Assembly: GCA_902614375.1 (NCBI GenBank)
Contig: CACMKZ010000001.1
Span: forward strand, 124,001-188,000
DNA: 64,000 bases
Reading direction: 5' to 3'
Source of the DNA: an uncultured Alphaproteobacteria bacterium
GTDB lineage: Bacteria > Pseudomonadota > Alphaproteobacteria > HIMB59 > GCA-002718135
Numbering within the stretch: position 1 is the first letter of the stretch; every line of letters begins with the position of its first letter. Of this stretch, positions 48,762 through 58,018 are shown in pieces. Under the pieces are notes generated by a model. The model saw nothing but the letters and a program-made list of their open reading frames with translations, searched no databases and was not told the origin of the DNA. Position numbers and translations under genes: made by a program.

Positions 48762-49642
48762 TTTTGTTTAATAATTATTGGTACTAATTGTACTATAATG
48801 ACTCCAACAAATATTGCAAGGCATCCAAGTATTTTTTGTGTGTCTACAACTTGATTTAAAAGTATCCAACCTGCTATGGCAGCAAAGACTGACTCCATTG
48901 ATAAAATAATAGCGGCAGGAGCAGGATTAGCTTTATGTTGAGCAATAATCTGAAGTGTATATCCAATGCCAGCAGAAAAAATACCCGTATATAAAATTTC
49001 AAACCATTCAATTTGCATATTAGAGAGCTTTGGTTGTTCCCACATAAAAGCTAGGATCAAAGATAAAATAAAAACAATAAAGTACTGAATACTTCCAAAT
49101 AAAAAAGGACTGTTAAGTTCTTTCATAAAAATATCGATACAAATAATATGTAAGGCAAAAAACAACGCAGCAATAAACAAGAGTGAATCTGATTGTTGAA
49201 TTTCAACTGATTGATTAGAAGACAAAAGATATGATCCATACAAACAAAGTAAAATGGCAATCCAGATTATCCAGTGTACCTGTTTTTTAATTATGAATCT
49301 TGAAATTATACCAACAAAGGGAACGTAAAGAGTACTGAGAAAAGCAGCATTTGATATTAATGATTTTTGTAAAGCGTATTGTTGAAGGCCCATACCACCA
49401 AAAAGAAAAAAACCTGTAGCCAAACAAAGATAAACTTTTTTTCTATCACTTAATATTTTAAAAATATTTTGTTGTTCTAGATAAATCGCAAATGGAATTA
49501 CTGTTAAAAAAGCAAAAAAGAATCTTCCAAAGCTAAACGTAAAAGGACCTATGGCTCCCATTCCAGTAGTTTGGCTTACAAAAGCTGTTCCCCATATAAG
49601 TGAGGCAATTAACATGAGTATGTTAGCTCTTGTATGACTCAT
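48758..49642 (-). CDS. EamA/DMT-superfamily transporter
   Basis: A 294-residue membrane protein with about ten helices in two EamA repeats (1-140 and 150-290). NILMLIASLIWGTAFVSQ opens the first repeat and GIFSAGIGYTLQIIAQHKANPAPAAIILSMESVFAAI marks the second. These drug/metabolite transporters often export amino acids or nucleosides; the substrate is unknown. It overlaps the adenosine-kinase-like gene by 4 bases, so a nucleoside-related role is possible but unproven. Confidence 0.88.
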   Translation of the reverse strand: MSHTRANILMLIASLIWGTAFVSQTTGMGAIGPFTFSFGRFFFAFLTVIPFAIYLEQQNIFKILSDRKKVYLCLATGFFLFGGMGLQQYALQKSLISNAAFLSTLYVPFVGIISRFIIKKQVHWIIWIAILLCLYGSYLLSSNQSVEIQQSDSLLFIAALFFALHIICIDIFMKELNSPFLFGSIQYFIVFILSLILAFMWEQPKLSNMQIEWFEILYTGIFSAGIGYTLQIIAQHKANPAPAAIILSMESVFAAIAGWILLNQVVDTQKILGCLAIFVGVIIVQLVPIIIKQK

Positions 49643-49663
49643 AAAAATATTTGATTACTTATT

Positions 49664-51454
49664 TTATTGTTTATCTTTATTAATCCACCAAGACTCAATT
49701 ACAATTCCGTAAAGTGGAATTTCGTCTGGGTATTCAAAAAAATCCCAATAAGCAATTCTGTCTTTGTTGCTATGATAAAGAGGAACTACATAGTGACCCC
49801 ATAACAATACTCTATCAAGTGCGTGGATCGCCGTTGTTAATTCTTCTCTATTCGTTGCACTAATTAGTTTTTCAATTAATGCATCAACTGCTGGACTATT
49901 GATACCAGGATAATTTCTGCTTCCATCTTTTTGACCAACTTCTGATCCCCAATAAAATTGTTGCTCATTTCCTGGACTTAAACTGACTCCCCAATATCTT
50001 TTAATCATATCAAAATCATAACTTAACAAACGTTCTTGATACTGTGATGAATCAACAGTTCTTACATCCATTGTAATGCCAAGTTTTTTTAAATTACTTT
50101 GATAGGCTAAAGCAATTTTCTCATCAGATGGACTGACAATCAAGAACTCAAACTTGAATTCTTTTCCATCTTTTACCAGTTTTCCATTTTCAACAAACCA
50201 TCCCTCTTTTTCAAGTATTTCTTTTGCTTTCAATAAATTTTTACGGTCATTACCACTGCCATCCGTAATAGGTGGTGTAAATGTTTCCGTAAATACCTCT
50301 GCTGGAATTTCATCTTTCCATACATTCAACAGATCTAACTCATTTTTTGACGGTAAGCCTGAAGAAGCTAATGGTGAATTATCAAAATAACTATCTGTTC
50401 TCACATAAGCATTTTGATATATCGTTTTATTAATCCATTCATGATCATAGGCATAACTTAAAGCAAGTCTTACATTTCTATTATTAAATATGTCACGTCT
50501 TGTATTCATCACAAGACCATTCATTCCAACAGGTCTATCGTTATTCATTTCTGTCAGTATTACTTCACCATTTTGGACAGCTTTGAAATCATATTCTGAT
50601 AACCAACGTTTAACATTGTATTCTCTTCTAAAGTCGTATTCACCAACCTTAAATGCTTCAACTAAGACATTTGAGTCTTTGTAATAATCATAAATAATTG
50701 TATCAAAATTATAGAGACCTTTATTTACTGGTAAATCTTTTGCCCAATAATTTTCAACGCGTTTGTATTTTATTTGACGGCCTGGATCGAGACTATCAAC
50801 TTGGTATGGACCACTGCCTAGAGGAATATCTAAAAATGTTTTTGTAACATCAAGATTTTCATAAAACTTTTTTGGAATGATTGGAAGAAAGCCTGCAATA
50901 ATAAGAGGTAATTCCTTATCTTCATTATTTTCAAAAATCATTTTTATTCCATCATTTCCAATCAATTCAGTTTTAATAACTTTGCCATAAGTTTTTTTCT
51001 GATTTGGAGTACCTTTTGTTTGAAACGTTTCTAGACTAAACAATACATCATCGCGTGTTATTGGTGAGCCATCATGAAAGGTTGCATTTGAATTTAAATA
51101 AAAAGTTATAGACGATCTATCTTCAGGCAATTCTACCTTTTCAGCTATTAAACCATAGAGAGAGAATGCTTCATCCCATACTCTTCTCATTAACGTATCA
51201 TTAACATACCCTAGACCAGCAGCTTTAGAACCTTTAAAAGCTACTCTATTTAGATTATCAAAAGAACCATATGATCCAAATTTTACTACCCCACCTTTAG
51301 GTGCATTTGGGTTTACATAATCTAGATTTTCAAAATCACCGGCATATTTTGGTGTTCCATGCATTGCAATACCGTGAACTTTTTCACTGTACGCATGTTT
51401 GTTAAGTGCAATTATTGAAGTTAAAATGGCAAATGCGATTAGAAATTTTTTCAT
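49664..51454 (-). CDS. YejA-like peptide ABC transporter substrate-binding protein
   Basis: 596 residues. The signal peptide (FLIAFAILTSIIALNKHAYS) precedes an SBP_bac_5 fold: VHGIAMHGTPKYAGDFENLDYVNPNAPKGG, FDNLNRVAFKG, ATFHDGSPITRDDVLFSLE, MNTRRDIFNNRNVRLALSYAYDHEWIN and the C-terminal lobe. The N-terminal block is typical of YejA, the microcin C/oligopeptide-binding component. No yejB, yejE or yejF permease or ATPase genes lie next to it. It ends 21 bases before the EamA gene on the same strand. Confidence 0.9.
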   Translation of the reverse strand: MKKFLIAFAILTSIIALNKHAYSEKVHGIAMHGTPKYAGDFENLDYVNPNAPKGGVVKFGSYGSFDNLNRVAFKGSKAAGLGYVNDTLMRRVWDEAFSLYGLIAEKVELPEDRSSITFYLNSNATFHDGSPITRDDVLFSLETFQTKGTPNQKKTYGKVIKTELIGNDGIKMIFENNEDKELPLIIAGFLPIIPKKFYENLDVTKTFLDIPLGSGPYQVDSLDPGRQIKYKRVENYWAKDLPVNKGLYNFDTIIYDYYKDSNVLVEAFKVGEYDFRREYNVKRWLSEYDFKAVQNGEVILTEMNNDRPVGMNGLVMNTRRDIFNNRNVRLALSYAYDHEWINKTIYQNAYVRTDSYFDNSPLASSGLPSKNELDLLNVWKDEIPAEVFTETFTPPITDGSGNDRKNLLKAKEILEKEGWFVENGKLVKDGKEFKFEFLIVSPSDEKIALAYQSNLKKLGITMDVRTVDSSQYQERLLSYDFDMIKRYWGVSLSPGNEQQFYWGSEVGQKDGSRNYPGINSPAVDALIEKLISATNREELTTAIHALDRVLLWGHYVVPLYHSNKDRIAYWDFFEYPDEIPLYGIVIESWWINKDKQ

Positions 51455-51522
51455 AGATATATCCTATCAAAAAAAAGACAGATTTGTAATGAAATATAAA
51501 TTTAAAAAATTATATAAATAGA

Positions 51523-51930
51523 ATGCAAACCCTTAAATTAATTTCGGTACTTATAATATTATGTATTGGACATAATATTCATGCAGCAGAAGTTGATATT
51601 TTTAAAGGTATGAAACTATATGCTGAAAATTGTGCAGGGTGTCATATGGGTAATTTAGCAGGTCATGAAGAGTGGGATAAATCGTTAGATGAAGATGGTC
51701 ATAGAAGAGCACCTCCTCTTAATGGCACTGGGCATACTTGGCACCACTCTCCTGCACAATTATTTCATGTCATTAAATATGGTTTTAAAAAATCAAATCC
51801 TGATTATGAAGGTAAAATGCTTGGTAATGATGCGTTATCAGATGAAGATGTTTGGTCTATTCTTGAATTTATCAAAAGTACATGGCCAGAAAAAATACTA
51901 AATAAATATAACTCCCATTTTAAAAGCTAA
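51523..51930 (+). CDS. Periplasmic c-type cytochrome
   Basis: 135 residues with a signal peptide (SVLIILCIGHNIHA, mature from about 22). One haem-binding motif, C37-AG-C40-H41, in MKLYAENCAGCHMG. A candidate methionine axial ligand is in GKMLGNDALSDEDVWSILEFIKSTWP. It is a small class I monohaem electron carrier. It lies 51 bases upstream of msrP on the same strand and may donate or accept electrons for that system, or for a terminal oxidase. Confidence 0.9.
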   Translation: MQTLKLISVLIILCIGHNIHAAEVDIFKGMKLYAENCAGCHMGNLAGHEEWDKSLDEDGHRRAPPLNGTGHTWHHSPAQLFHVIKYGFKKSNPDYEGKMLGNDALSDEDVWSILEFIKSTWPEKILNKYNSHFKS

Positions 51931-51981
51931 GATTATTAAAGCAAATCTTCAATTTTAATATTTAAGATATATATTATTATT

Positions 51982-52899
51982 ATGAAAATTTTAGGATCTG
52001 AAATCACACCCTATAAGACATATTTAAATAGACGTAAGTTTATAAAGGGATCTTTAGCTAGCGCCATGCTAGCAACGGTTACCTCATCAGCATTTGCAAA
52101 CCACGATAGTGATCTTTCAATTTATACTAAAAATCTAAATGAAAACGACAAACTTAATTCTTACGAAGAAATCACAACGTACAATAATTTTTATGAGTTT
52201 GGGACTCATAAAAAACATCCCCATTTAAATTCTGGAAATTTTAAACCTAGACCATGGACAATAAAAATAGATGGTCTTGTGAAAAAGCCTCAAACATTTG
52301 ACTTAGAAAAAATTTTATCAAATGTAACAATAGAAGATAGGGTTTATAGATTAAGATGTGTTGAAGCATGGTCCATGGTTATTCCTTGGCAAGGTTTTCA
52401 GTTATCTGAACTTATAAAAATGGTCGAACCTTTAAGCTCTGCTAAGTATGTTCAATTTGTAACTGTATTCAGGCCGGAAGAAATGCCAGGTCAGCAAAAG
52501 AGAACAATCATTTGGCCATATAGAGAAGGGCTTCGAATGGATGAGGCAATGAATCCTTTAACAATATTAGCAACTGGATTGTATGGTCATGAAATGCCTA
52601 ATCAAAATGGTGCACCCATAAGATTAGTTGTTCCATGGAAGTATGGTTTCAAATCAATTAAATCAATTGTGGAAATTAGATTTTTAGATACACAACCTGA
52701 AACATCTTGGGAAACTTTAGCTCCTTGGGAATATGGTTTTTATGCTAATGTTAATCCTAATGTTAACCATCCAAGATGGAGTCAAGGAACAGAGAGACGA
52801 ATTGGAGAGTTTAAAAGAAGAGAAACACTTATGTTTAATGGCTATGAAAAAGAAGTAGCGCATCTCTACAAAGATTTAGATTTAACTAAATTTTATTAA
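51982..52899 (+). CDS. msrP: Periplasmic methionine sulfoxide reductase, molybdopterin subunit MsrP
   Basis: 305 residues. A Tat signal with NRRKFIKGSLAS ends near SSAFA. The molybdenum ligand is C126 in YRLRCVEAWSMVIPWQGF, and MNPLTILATGLYGHEMPNQNGAPIRLVVPWKYGFKSIKS completes the SUOX-fold signature. It reduces methionine sulfoxide in periplasmic proteins, with electrons from the MsrQ haem protein encoded 3 bases later. The c-type cytochrome upstream is an unusual extra neighbour. Katalase-peroxidase elsewhere in the window is a separate oxidative-stress defence. Confidence 0.95.
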   Translation: MKILGSEITPYKTYLNRRKFIKGSLASAMLATVTSSAFANHDSDLSIYTKNLNENDKLNSYEEITTYNNFYEFGTHKKHPHLNSGNFKPRPWTIKIDGLVKKPQTFDLEKILSNVTIEDRVYRLRCVEAWSMVIPWQGFQLSELIKMVEPLSSAKYVQFVTVFRPEEMPGQQKRTIIWPYREGLRMDEAMNPLTILATGLYGHEMPNQNGAPIRLVVPWKYGFKSIKSIVEIRFLDTQPETSWETLAPWEYGFYANVNPNVNHPRWSQGTERRIGEFKRRETLMFNGYEKEVAHLYKDLDLTKFY

Positions 52900-52902
52900 T
52901 GA

Positions 52903-53508
52903 ATGTTTTCAACAAGAAATTTTAACCGCAGTAAACCTGTCTTATTTATTTTAATTCTATTTCCAAGCCTACTCTGGGCGTACCAATTTGTTACTGGGAA
53001 TCTTGGAGTAAATCCAATTGAAAAACTAATGGATGAGTTAGGTCTAATGGCACTCAGATTAATAATAATAACTCTTATGATTACTACTCTATCAAATATT
53101 AAACCTTTAAAATCGATAGTTGTATTACGAAGAATGATTGGACTTTTTGCTTTCTATTATGTTTGTTTGCATTTCTCCACTTACATAGTTTTAGATCATT
53201 TTTTAGATATGCAATTTATCATACAAGATATTATAAAAAGACCATTTATAACTTTTGGTTTTATAAGTTTTCTTTTTTTAATACCGCTTGCTAGCACTTC
53301 AACAAAAAATATGATTAAGCGATTAGGTTTTAAATTATGGAAGAAAATTCATTATTTAATTTACCCAGTAGCCATTCTGGCTAGTATGCATTTTTATGTT
53401 TTAGTTCGCGCTGATAAAACTGAACCAGTCATTTATATGGGAATAATTATCCTCTTGTTACTTCACAGAATATTTAAAAGACTTACTCGTCCTCAGTTGG
53501 CTCAGTAA
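52903..53508 (+). CDS. msrQ: Haem-binding membrane subunit MsrQ
   Basis: A 201-residue membrane protein with about six helices. LGLMALRLIIITLMIT, RRMIGLFAFYYVCLHFSTYI (haem-ligand histidine), WKKIHYLIYPVAILASMHFYV (second and third histidines) belong to the ferric-reductase-like domain. It passes quinol-derived electrons to MsrP. An out-of-frame ATG overlaps the msrP stop; the chosen ATG is 3 bases after it. The 3' end overlaps the convergent MFS gene by 26 bases. Confidence 0.94.
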   Translation: MFSTRNFNRSKPVLFILILFPSLLWAYQFVTGNLGVNPIEKLMDELGLMALRLIIITLMITTLSNIKPLKSIVVLRRMIGLFAFYYVCLHFSTYIVLDHFLDMQFIIQDIIKRPFITFGFISFLFLIPLASTSTKNMIKRLGFKLWKKIHYLIYPVAILASMHFYVLVRADKTEPVIYMGIIILLLLHRIFKRLTRPQLAQ

Positions 53509-54721
53509 CGGGGTTCATCTCCATACCGGCAGGACTAATATTTCGTGGTAAAGGATTGTATTGTGATTCAAGATCACGTGGTTTAGTTCTTTGTGTGATT
53601 CTATACAAACCAAACAGCCCTAGCAGTCCATGTATTAAAAATAAATAGATGTAAAAACCTACCGCTCCCAAAATTTCCATGAATCCAGAAACAAACAAAG
53701 GTCCGATAATTGATCCAATACCAATAAGTATACCAAAGGTTGCACTTGCTGATACTATCTCATTAGGTTGTAAGAAGTCATTTGTATGAGCAACTGTAAG
53801 TGAATACATTGGTAAACATGCAACTGAAAAAAGACCGGTAAAAATTAAGAACAATATTAGTGGCATAAAGTTTGCAAAAACAAAAAATAAACTCAAACCT
53901 GAAGCCATAAAAGAAACACCAATAAGAATAACACGTCTATCAATTCTATCTGACAAATACCCAATAGGCCATTGAGATAGGGCGCCAGCTGACGTTATAA
54001 TCATCATATACAGAGAAATTTCAAATAAGCTTAAATTAATAGATGATGCATAAATTGCACCGTACCCAAAAACAGCACTATGCGATAAACCAGTAGCTAA
54101 TGCGCCAACAAAACCTAAAGGTGAAACAGTATAAAATTCTCTTAAAGAAAAAAATTTAGGACTTTCTGTATTAGGTTGTTCTGTTGAAGATAAAAGAATA
54201 GGAAGAAGTGCGAATGATAATAAGATTGATACTAAAATAAATAAATCAACTTTAGCTGGATCACCTAAATTTAATAAAAACTGTCCTGCTCCAACAAATA
54301 CAAAAGTAATAATCATGTAAACGGAAAGTAATTGACCACGAGTTTGATTAGTTGATTTTTCATTTAACCAGCTCTCCATGATTACATAAATTCCAGCAAG
54401 ACTTAAACCAGTTAATATTCGTATAAACATCCATGAATAGGGATGAACAAATACTGAGTGTAATAATATAGCGATAGAAGCAAGCGATGCTAAAGCAGCA
54501 AAAACTCTTATGTGACCAACACGTTGTAAAAAAATTGGAATTGTTAATGCACCAGTTAAATATCCAACGTAATAACCAGCTATAATAAGTCCTGATGCAA
54601 AAAAACTAAAACCTTCTAAAACAGAACGAACACCGATAAGTGTTCCTTGCAAACCGTGACCAAGACTAATTAAAGCAAAGCCAAAAAAAAGGGCCCAAGT
54701 GTTTTGTAGTACCTTAAACAT
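53483..54721 (-). CDS. MFS transporter (YcaD-like)
   Basis: 412 residues with 12 predicted helices. LGHGLQGTLIGVRS in helix 1 and IGYLSDRIDRRVILIG in the loop between helices 8 and 9 are major-facilitator landmarks; AGIYVIMESWLNE is typical of the YcaD/UPF0226 group. The hydrophilic C-terminal tail ends MEMNPVTEPTEDE. The substrate is unknown. It lies 22 bases after the FYDLN-acid gene on the same strand and converges on msrQ. Confidence 0.88.
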   Translation of the reverse strand: MFKVLQNTWALFFGFALISLGHGLQGTLIGVRSVLEGFSFFASGLIIAGYYVGYLTGALTIPIFLQRVGHIRVFAALASLASIAILLHSVFVHPYSWMFIRILTGLSLAGIYVIMESWLNEKSTNQTRGQLLSVYMIITFVFVGAGQFLLNLGDPAKVDLFILVSILLSFALLPILLSSTEQPNTESPKFFSLREFYTVSPLGFVGALATGLSHSAVFGYGAIYASSINLSLFEISLYMMIITSAGALSQWPIGYLSDRIDRRVILIGVSFMASGLSLFFVFANFMPLILFLIFTGLFSVACLPMYSLTVAHTNDFLQPNEIVSASATFGILIGIGSIIGPLFVSGFMEILGAVGFYIYLFLIHGLLGLFGLYRITQRTKPRDLESQYNPLPRNISPAGMEMNPVTEPTEDE

Positions 54722-54743
54722 CTTCTAAATTTTTATTGAAATT

Positions 54744-55097
54744 TTAGTATTCTTCTTCGCCGTCTTCTTTAGGTTTAATACCTTCAGCTACTGGATCAAT
54801 TTCTGTTTCATCTTCTAGTAAAACAGTATCATCCTCAAGATTGTCTTCGTTGTTATCCAAATCCAGATTCTCGATATCAAGATCATCATCTTTTTCTTTT
54901 GGTTTTGGAGGGATAGGATTAGTTAAAGGAGCAGCATTAGTACTTCCAGGTTTTCTTCCACGTCTTGGTCTAGTCATGGTAGTAACTTCAATTTCTTTAC
55001 CACACTCAGGACATTCCAGTTCTGTTCTTCCTAAGTCGTAGTATTGCTTACTACACATTGGACATATTCTTTTTAAACCCCAAGATTCTTTGTACAT
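54744..55097 (-). CDS. FYDLN acid-domain protein
   Basis: A 117-residue cytoplasmic protein. The N-terminal zinc ribbon CPMCSKQYYDLGRTELECPECG includes the Y-Y-D-L counterpart of the family's F-Y-D-L-N. A basic stretch (MTRPRRGRKPGS) follows, then a long Asp/Glu-rich tail. The family is largely alphaproteobacterial and of unknown function; the zinc ribbon plus acidic tail suggests a nucleic-acid-linked or regulatory role. It begins 2 bases after the stop of a second small zinc protein. Confidence 0.88.
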   Translation of the reverse strand: MYKESWGLKRICPMCSKQYYDLGRTELECPECGKEIEVTTMTRPRRGRKPGSTNAAPLTNPIPPKPKEKDDDLDIENLDLDNNEDNLEDDTVLLEDETEIDPVAEGIKPKEDGEEEY

Positions 55098-55099
55098 TT

Positions 55100-55261
55100 C
55101 TACTCTTCTTTTTTTATAAATATTTTACCGCAATAACCACAAACAATTTTGTTCTCATTATTAAAGGTATAATAAACTGCGGGATGTCCTAAACCATCTT
55201 CACCACCATCGCAAGAGATAGTTTCGGTTTTTGGATCTACTTCCACAATATCCTCAGTCAT
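55100..55261 (-). CDS. Small zinc-finger protein, zf-CHCC (NDUFS6-like)
   Basis: A 53-residue protein below the usual length threshold for gene finders. It reads ISCDGGEDGLGHPAVYYTF, then VCGYCGKIFIKKEE, giving the Cys-(x8)-His...Cys-x2-Cys zinc site and the GLGHP motif of the zf-CHCC family, the bacterial counterpart of mitochondrial complex I subunit NDUFS6. Another in-frame ATG 9 bases upstream (55270) would add three residues. It ends 2 bases before the FYDLN-acid gene. A complex I link is inferred from the family. Confidence 0.88.
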   Translation of the reverse strand: MTEDIVEVDPKTETISCDGGEDGLGHPAVYYTFNNENKIVCGYCGKIFIKKEE

Positions 55262-55305
55262 AAAAGTCATATAAAATTTTCGTGCAAAATGTCTATATTT
55301 TTTCC

Positions 55306-56154
55306 TTATAGAATTTGAAAATAAACAACCGAAATACCACTCACTATTAAAATAGAAGGTATTATTCGAGATTTTGCATTTTTCTCAAATAAAAAAAGCA
55401 TTCCAATAATTGCTGCAAACACAATGCTTATTTCTCTAATACTAGAGACATAAGCTATTTCTATAAATTGCATACTCCAAACAACAATTGCGTAACTACT
55501 TGTTGCAAATACACCAGCAGCAATCCCTGATCTAAAAGTGTACGTTTCTCTTTTTCGTAAACCATCTTTCGAGATCAAACCAATAATTAGTAAAGGTATT
55601 CCATTAAGTGTGAAGAGCCAATAAATATACGAAAAACCATTTTCAGAAAGTCTAACCCCGACACCATCAACTAAAGTGTAAGCAGTAATTAGAATAGCCG
55701 TTGATATTGCAAGAGCAAAACCTCTAAAGTTAAAAGATAAATTTTTAGCATAAGAAATTAAAAATAATCCAATACAAACAATTAATATTCCTACAAAACC
55801 AGCAACACTAATATCAGAACTTAAAAATAAAATACTAATGATTGCTACAAACAAACATGAACTTCCTCTAGAAATTGGATATATGTAAGAGAGATCACCG
55901 TACCTATATGAGTAGATAACATTTAGTCTGTAGAAGACATGAATGATTACGGTTGCAATTAAAAAATACCAAACTTCTAAAGTTGGAAATGGAACAGTAA
56001 ATGTTAAAGGTAAAAAAATAGTAACTTCTAAGACAGACGTTATACCCATTAACGATAAAGGGTTCTTACTTGATTTTATTATAGCACTCCAAACTGCATG
56101 ACATAGAGCAGAAACAAGAATTAGGATAAAAATAAAATTTACTGACAATGTCAT
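55306..56154 (-). CDS. EamA/DMT-superfamily transporter
   Basis: A 282-residue membrane protein with about ten helices. FILILVSALCHAVWSAIIKSSKNPLSLM opens the first repeat and YVSSIREISIVFAAIIGMLFLFEKN ends the second. The second repeat and overall length fit EamA exporters. It begins 14 bases after the permease of the UgpE-type importer on the same strand, so it may be the last gene of the phosphonate-linked operon; export of a metabolite or an unrelated role are both possible. Confidence 0.85.
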   Translation of the reverse strand: MTLSVNFIFILILVSALCHAVWSAIIKSSKNPLSLMGITSVLEVTIFLPLTFTVPFPTLEVWYFLIATVIIHVFYRLNVIYSYRYGDLSYIYPISRGSSCLFVAIISILFLSSDISVAGFVGILIVCIGLFLISYAKNLSFNFRGFALAISTAILITAYTLVDGVGVRLSENGFSYIYWLFTLNGIPLLIIGLISKDGLRKRETYTFRSGIAAGVFATSSYAIVVWSMQFIEIAYVSSIREISIVFAAIIGMLFLFEKNAKSRIIPSILIVSGISVVYFQIL

Positions 56155-56168
56155 CAGCAGATAAGAAT

Positions 56169-57062
56169 TTACTTCATGCCTGTCAAAGTAATTCCTTCAA
56201 TAAATCGTTTTTGCGCGATTATAAAAGCAACTATAAGGGGAACTGTTACTGTAACTATCGAAGCCATCATAGGGCCAAATTCGTCACTATCAATTCCACC
56301 TCTGAATTCTCTTATACCAAGTGGTGGAGTAAAGAGATCTCTATTTCCTGTTATTACCATACGAGGCCAGAAATAATCATTCCAGTGTGCAACAACTGAG
56401 AATATTGCAAAAGCAAGTAACGCTGGTATTGCAGTTGGAAGCATTACTTTCCATACGATTGCGTACTCTCCCATACCATCCATCCTGGCGGCATCAATTA
56501 ATTCATCGGGCACAGTCATAAAGAATTGCCGCATTAAAAAGATTCCAAACACCGATATTGTCCAGGGGAGTATTAAGGCGGAATAGGTGTCAACCAGTCC
56601 TGCCTGGGCCAACATAACATATAATGGAAGTGCAATTCCGTGAACTGGAATGAGCAAGCAAAATAAAACCATCGAGAAAACAAATTCTCGTCCGTAAAAC
56701 CGTAACTTGGCGAGTGCATACGCGCACGGTAAGGCGACTAGAACCTGAATGATGAAGATTGATAAAGTAACAATGACACCATTCATTAAGTATCTAGGAA
56801 TAGGAGCTTTCTCAAAAGCAAACCAATAGTTGTATTGATATGGCTTCATTGTACATGTTTCTTCTGAATAACCAGTTTTAACACATACAGGAAACGTTTG
56901 AGTTTCTTGCGCACCAATAAGACCACCAGAAATTGATTGGATTTCTTGCTGAGATTTTAATGACATAGAAACCATCATATAAAAAGGGAGCATCACTACG
57001 ATAGCACCAATAATTAAGATTGCATGTTTCCAACCTTCCCCAATATATTGTTTAGCTTCCAT
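56169..57062 (-). CDS. UgpE-like ABC transporter permease (CUT1 family)
   Basis: 297 residues with about six helices. The cytoplasmic EAA loop reads DAARMDGMGEYAIVWKVMLPTAIPAL, and LPFYMMVSMSLKSQQEI and RYLMNGVIVTLSIFI are standard UgpE-type segments. Between helix 1 and helix 2 there is an extra stretch (about 44-72) with Cys60 and Cys70 that usual UgpE or MalG proteins lack. It should face the periplasm and could form a disulfide. It overlaps the UgpA-like gene by one base. Confidence 0.9.
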   Translation of the reverse strand: MEAKQYIGEGWKHAILIIGAIVVMLPFYMMVSMSLKSQQEIQSISGGLIGAQETQTFPVCVKTGYSEETCTMKPYQYNYWFAFEKAPIPRYLMNGVIVTLSIFIIQVLVALPCAYALAKLRFYGREFVFSMVLFCLLIPVHGIALPLYVMLAQAGLVDTYSALILPWTISVFGIFLMRQFFMTVPDELIDAARMDGMGEYAIVWKVMLPTAIPALLAFAIFSVVAHWNDYFWPRMVITGNRDLFTPPLGIREFRGGIDSDEFGPMMASIVTVTVPLIVAFIIAQKRFIEGITLTGMK

Positions 57063-58018
57063 TAATAATGAACCCTCTTCTCAATGACATATCTTTGGAA
57101 AAACGTTAACACGAGAATAAATCCAATAAAGACAACTGTGATTGCTGCACCGATACTTGTTAAGTTTTGTTGAATAGCTTTTTCAAAGATCGCATACATC
57201 ATGACATACGTTGTTTTTGATGGACCACCTTTGGTGAGTATTTCGATTGTATCAAATACTTGAAACGTTCTAATGGTAGTAATAGTGACAACAAACAATG
57301 TTGTTGGACCAAGCATTGGCCATGTAACAAGTTTAAATTGCTCCCATGTAGATTTAGCCCCGTCCATTTCTGCAGCTTGGTATAACTCCCTTGGTATACT
57401 TGTTAAGCCAGCTAAATATAAAACCATATTAAAACCAAAAGCCTGCCAAATTCCTATGAAACATACTGTCCAAATCGCAGTATTTTTTTGTTTTAACCAA
57501 TATGGAAAATCCATGTTGTTTGCACACGCTACAGCATACCAGCTTTCTTGTGAGTCTACCCATGGCAACCAATGAAAACCAAGAATGAATTCCCTAACTC
57601 CTCCACATCCATTCGCTAAAAAACTATTTACAATTCCTAATGTTGGATGAAGAGTAAATTCCCATGCAATTGCCATTGCAAGAAGAGTTGCCATAACTGG
57701 AAGAAAAAAAATTGTTTTATATATATCAGCGCCAAACCTTAGTGAATTTAAGAGCATAGCAGCACATAATCCAAGTACAACAGAAATTGGAACGACAACA
57801 ATAACATACGTCGCTGTGGCCCAAATCATTTTGACATATGTTTTTCGATTGAACATCTTGTCATAATTTTCTAGTCCAACCCACTCGAATGTTTTGTTTC
57901 CTAAATTGTAGTCAGTAAAAGAAATTCCTCCTGCAAGAAAAAGAGGAAAGATTAAAATAATTATCATCAGTATGATTGCTGGTGCAATAAACCATATGTG
58001 AGCTTTTGAATTATGCAT
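57062..58018 (-). CDS. UgpA-like ABC transporter permease (CUT1 family)
   Basis: 318 residues with about six helices. The EAA loop is ELYQAAEMDGAKSTWEQFKLVTWPMLGPT. FTLHPTLGIVNSFL corresponds to the usual UgpA periplasmic segment, but about 45 extra residues follow (roughly 136-180) with Cys138 and Cys165, before the next helix. The normal family has only a short loop here. The insertion is in the part of the permease that meets the binding protein, so it may set specificity. It overlaps the ATPase gene by 8 bases and the UgpE-like gene by one. Confidence 0.9.
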   Translation of the reverse strand: MHNSKAHIWFIAPAIILMIIILIFPLFLAGGISFTDYNLGNKTFEWVGLENYDKMFNRKTYVKMIWATATYVIVVVPISVVLGLCAAMLLNSLRFGADIYKTIFFLPVMATLLAMAIAWEFTLHPTLGIVNSFLANGCGGVREFILGFHWLPWVDSQESWYAVACANNMDFPYWLKQKNTAIWTVCFIGIWQAFGFNMVLYLAGLTSIPRELYQAAEMDGAKSTWEQFKLVTWPMLGPTTLFVVTITTIRTFQVFDTIEILTKGGPSKTTYVMMYAIFEKAIQQNLTSIGAAITVVFIGFILVLTFFQRYVIEKRVHY

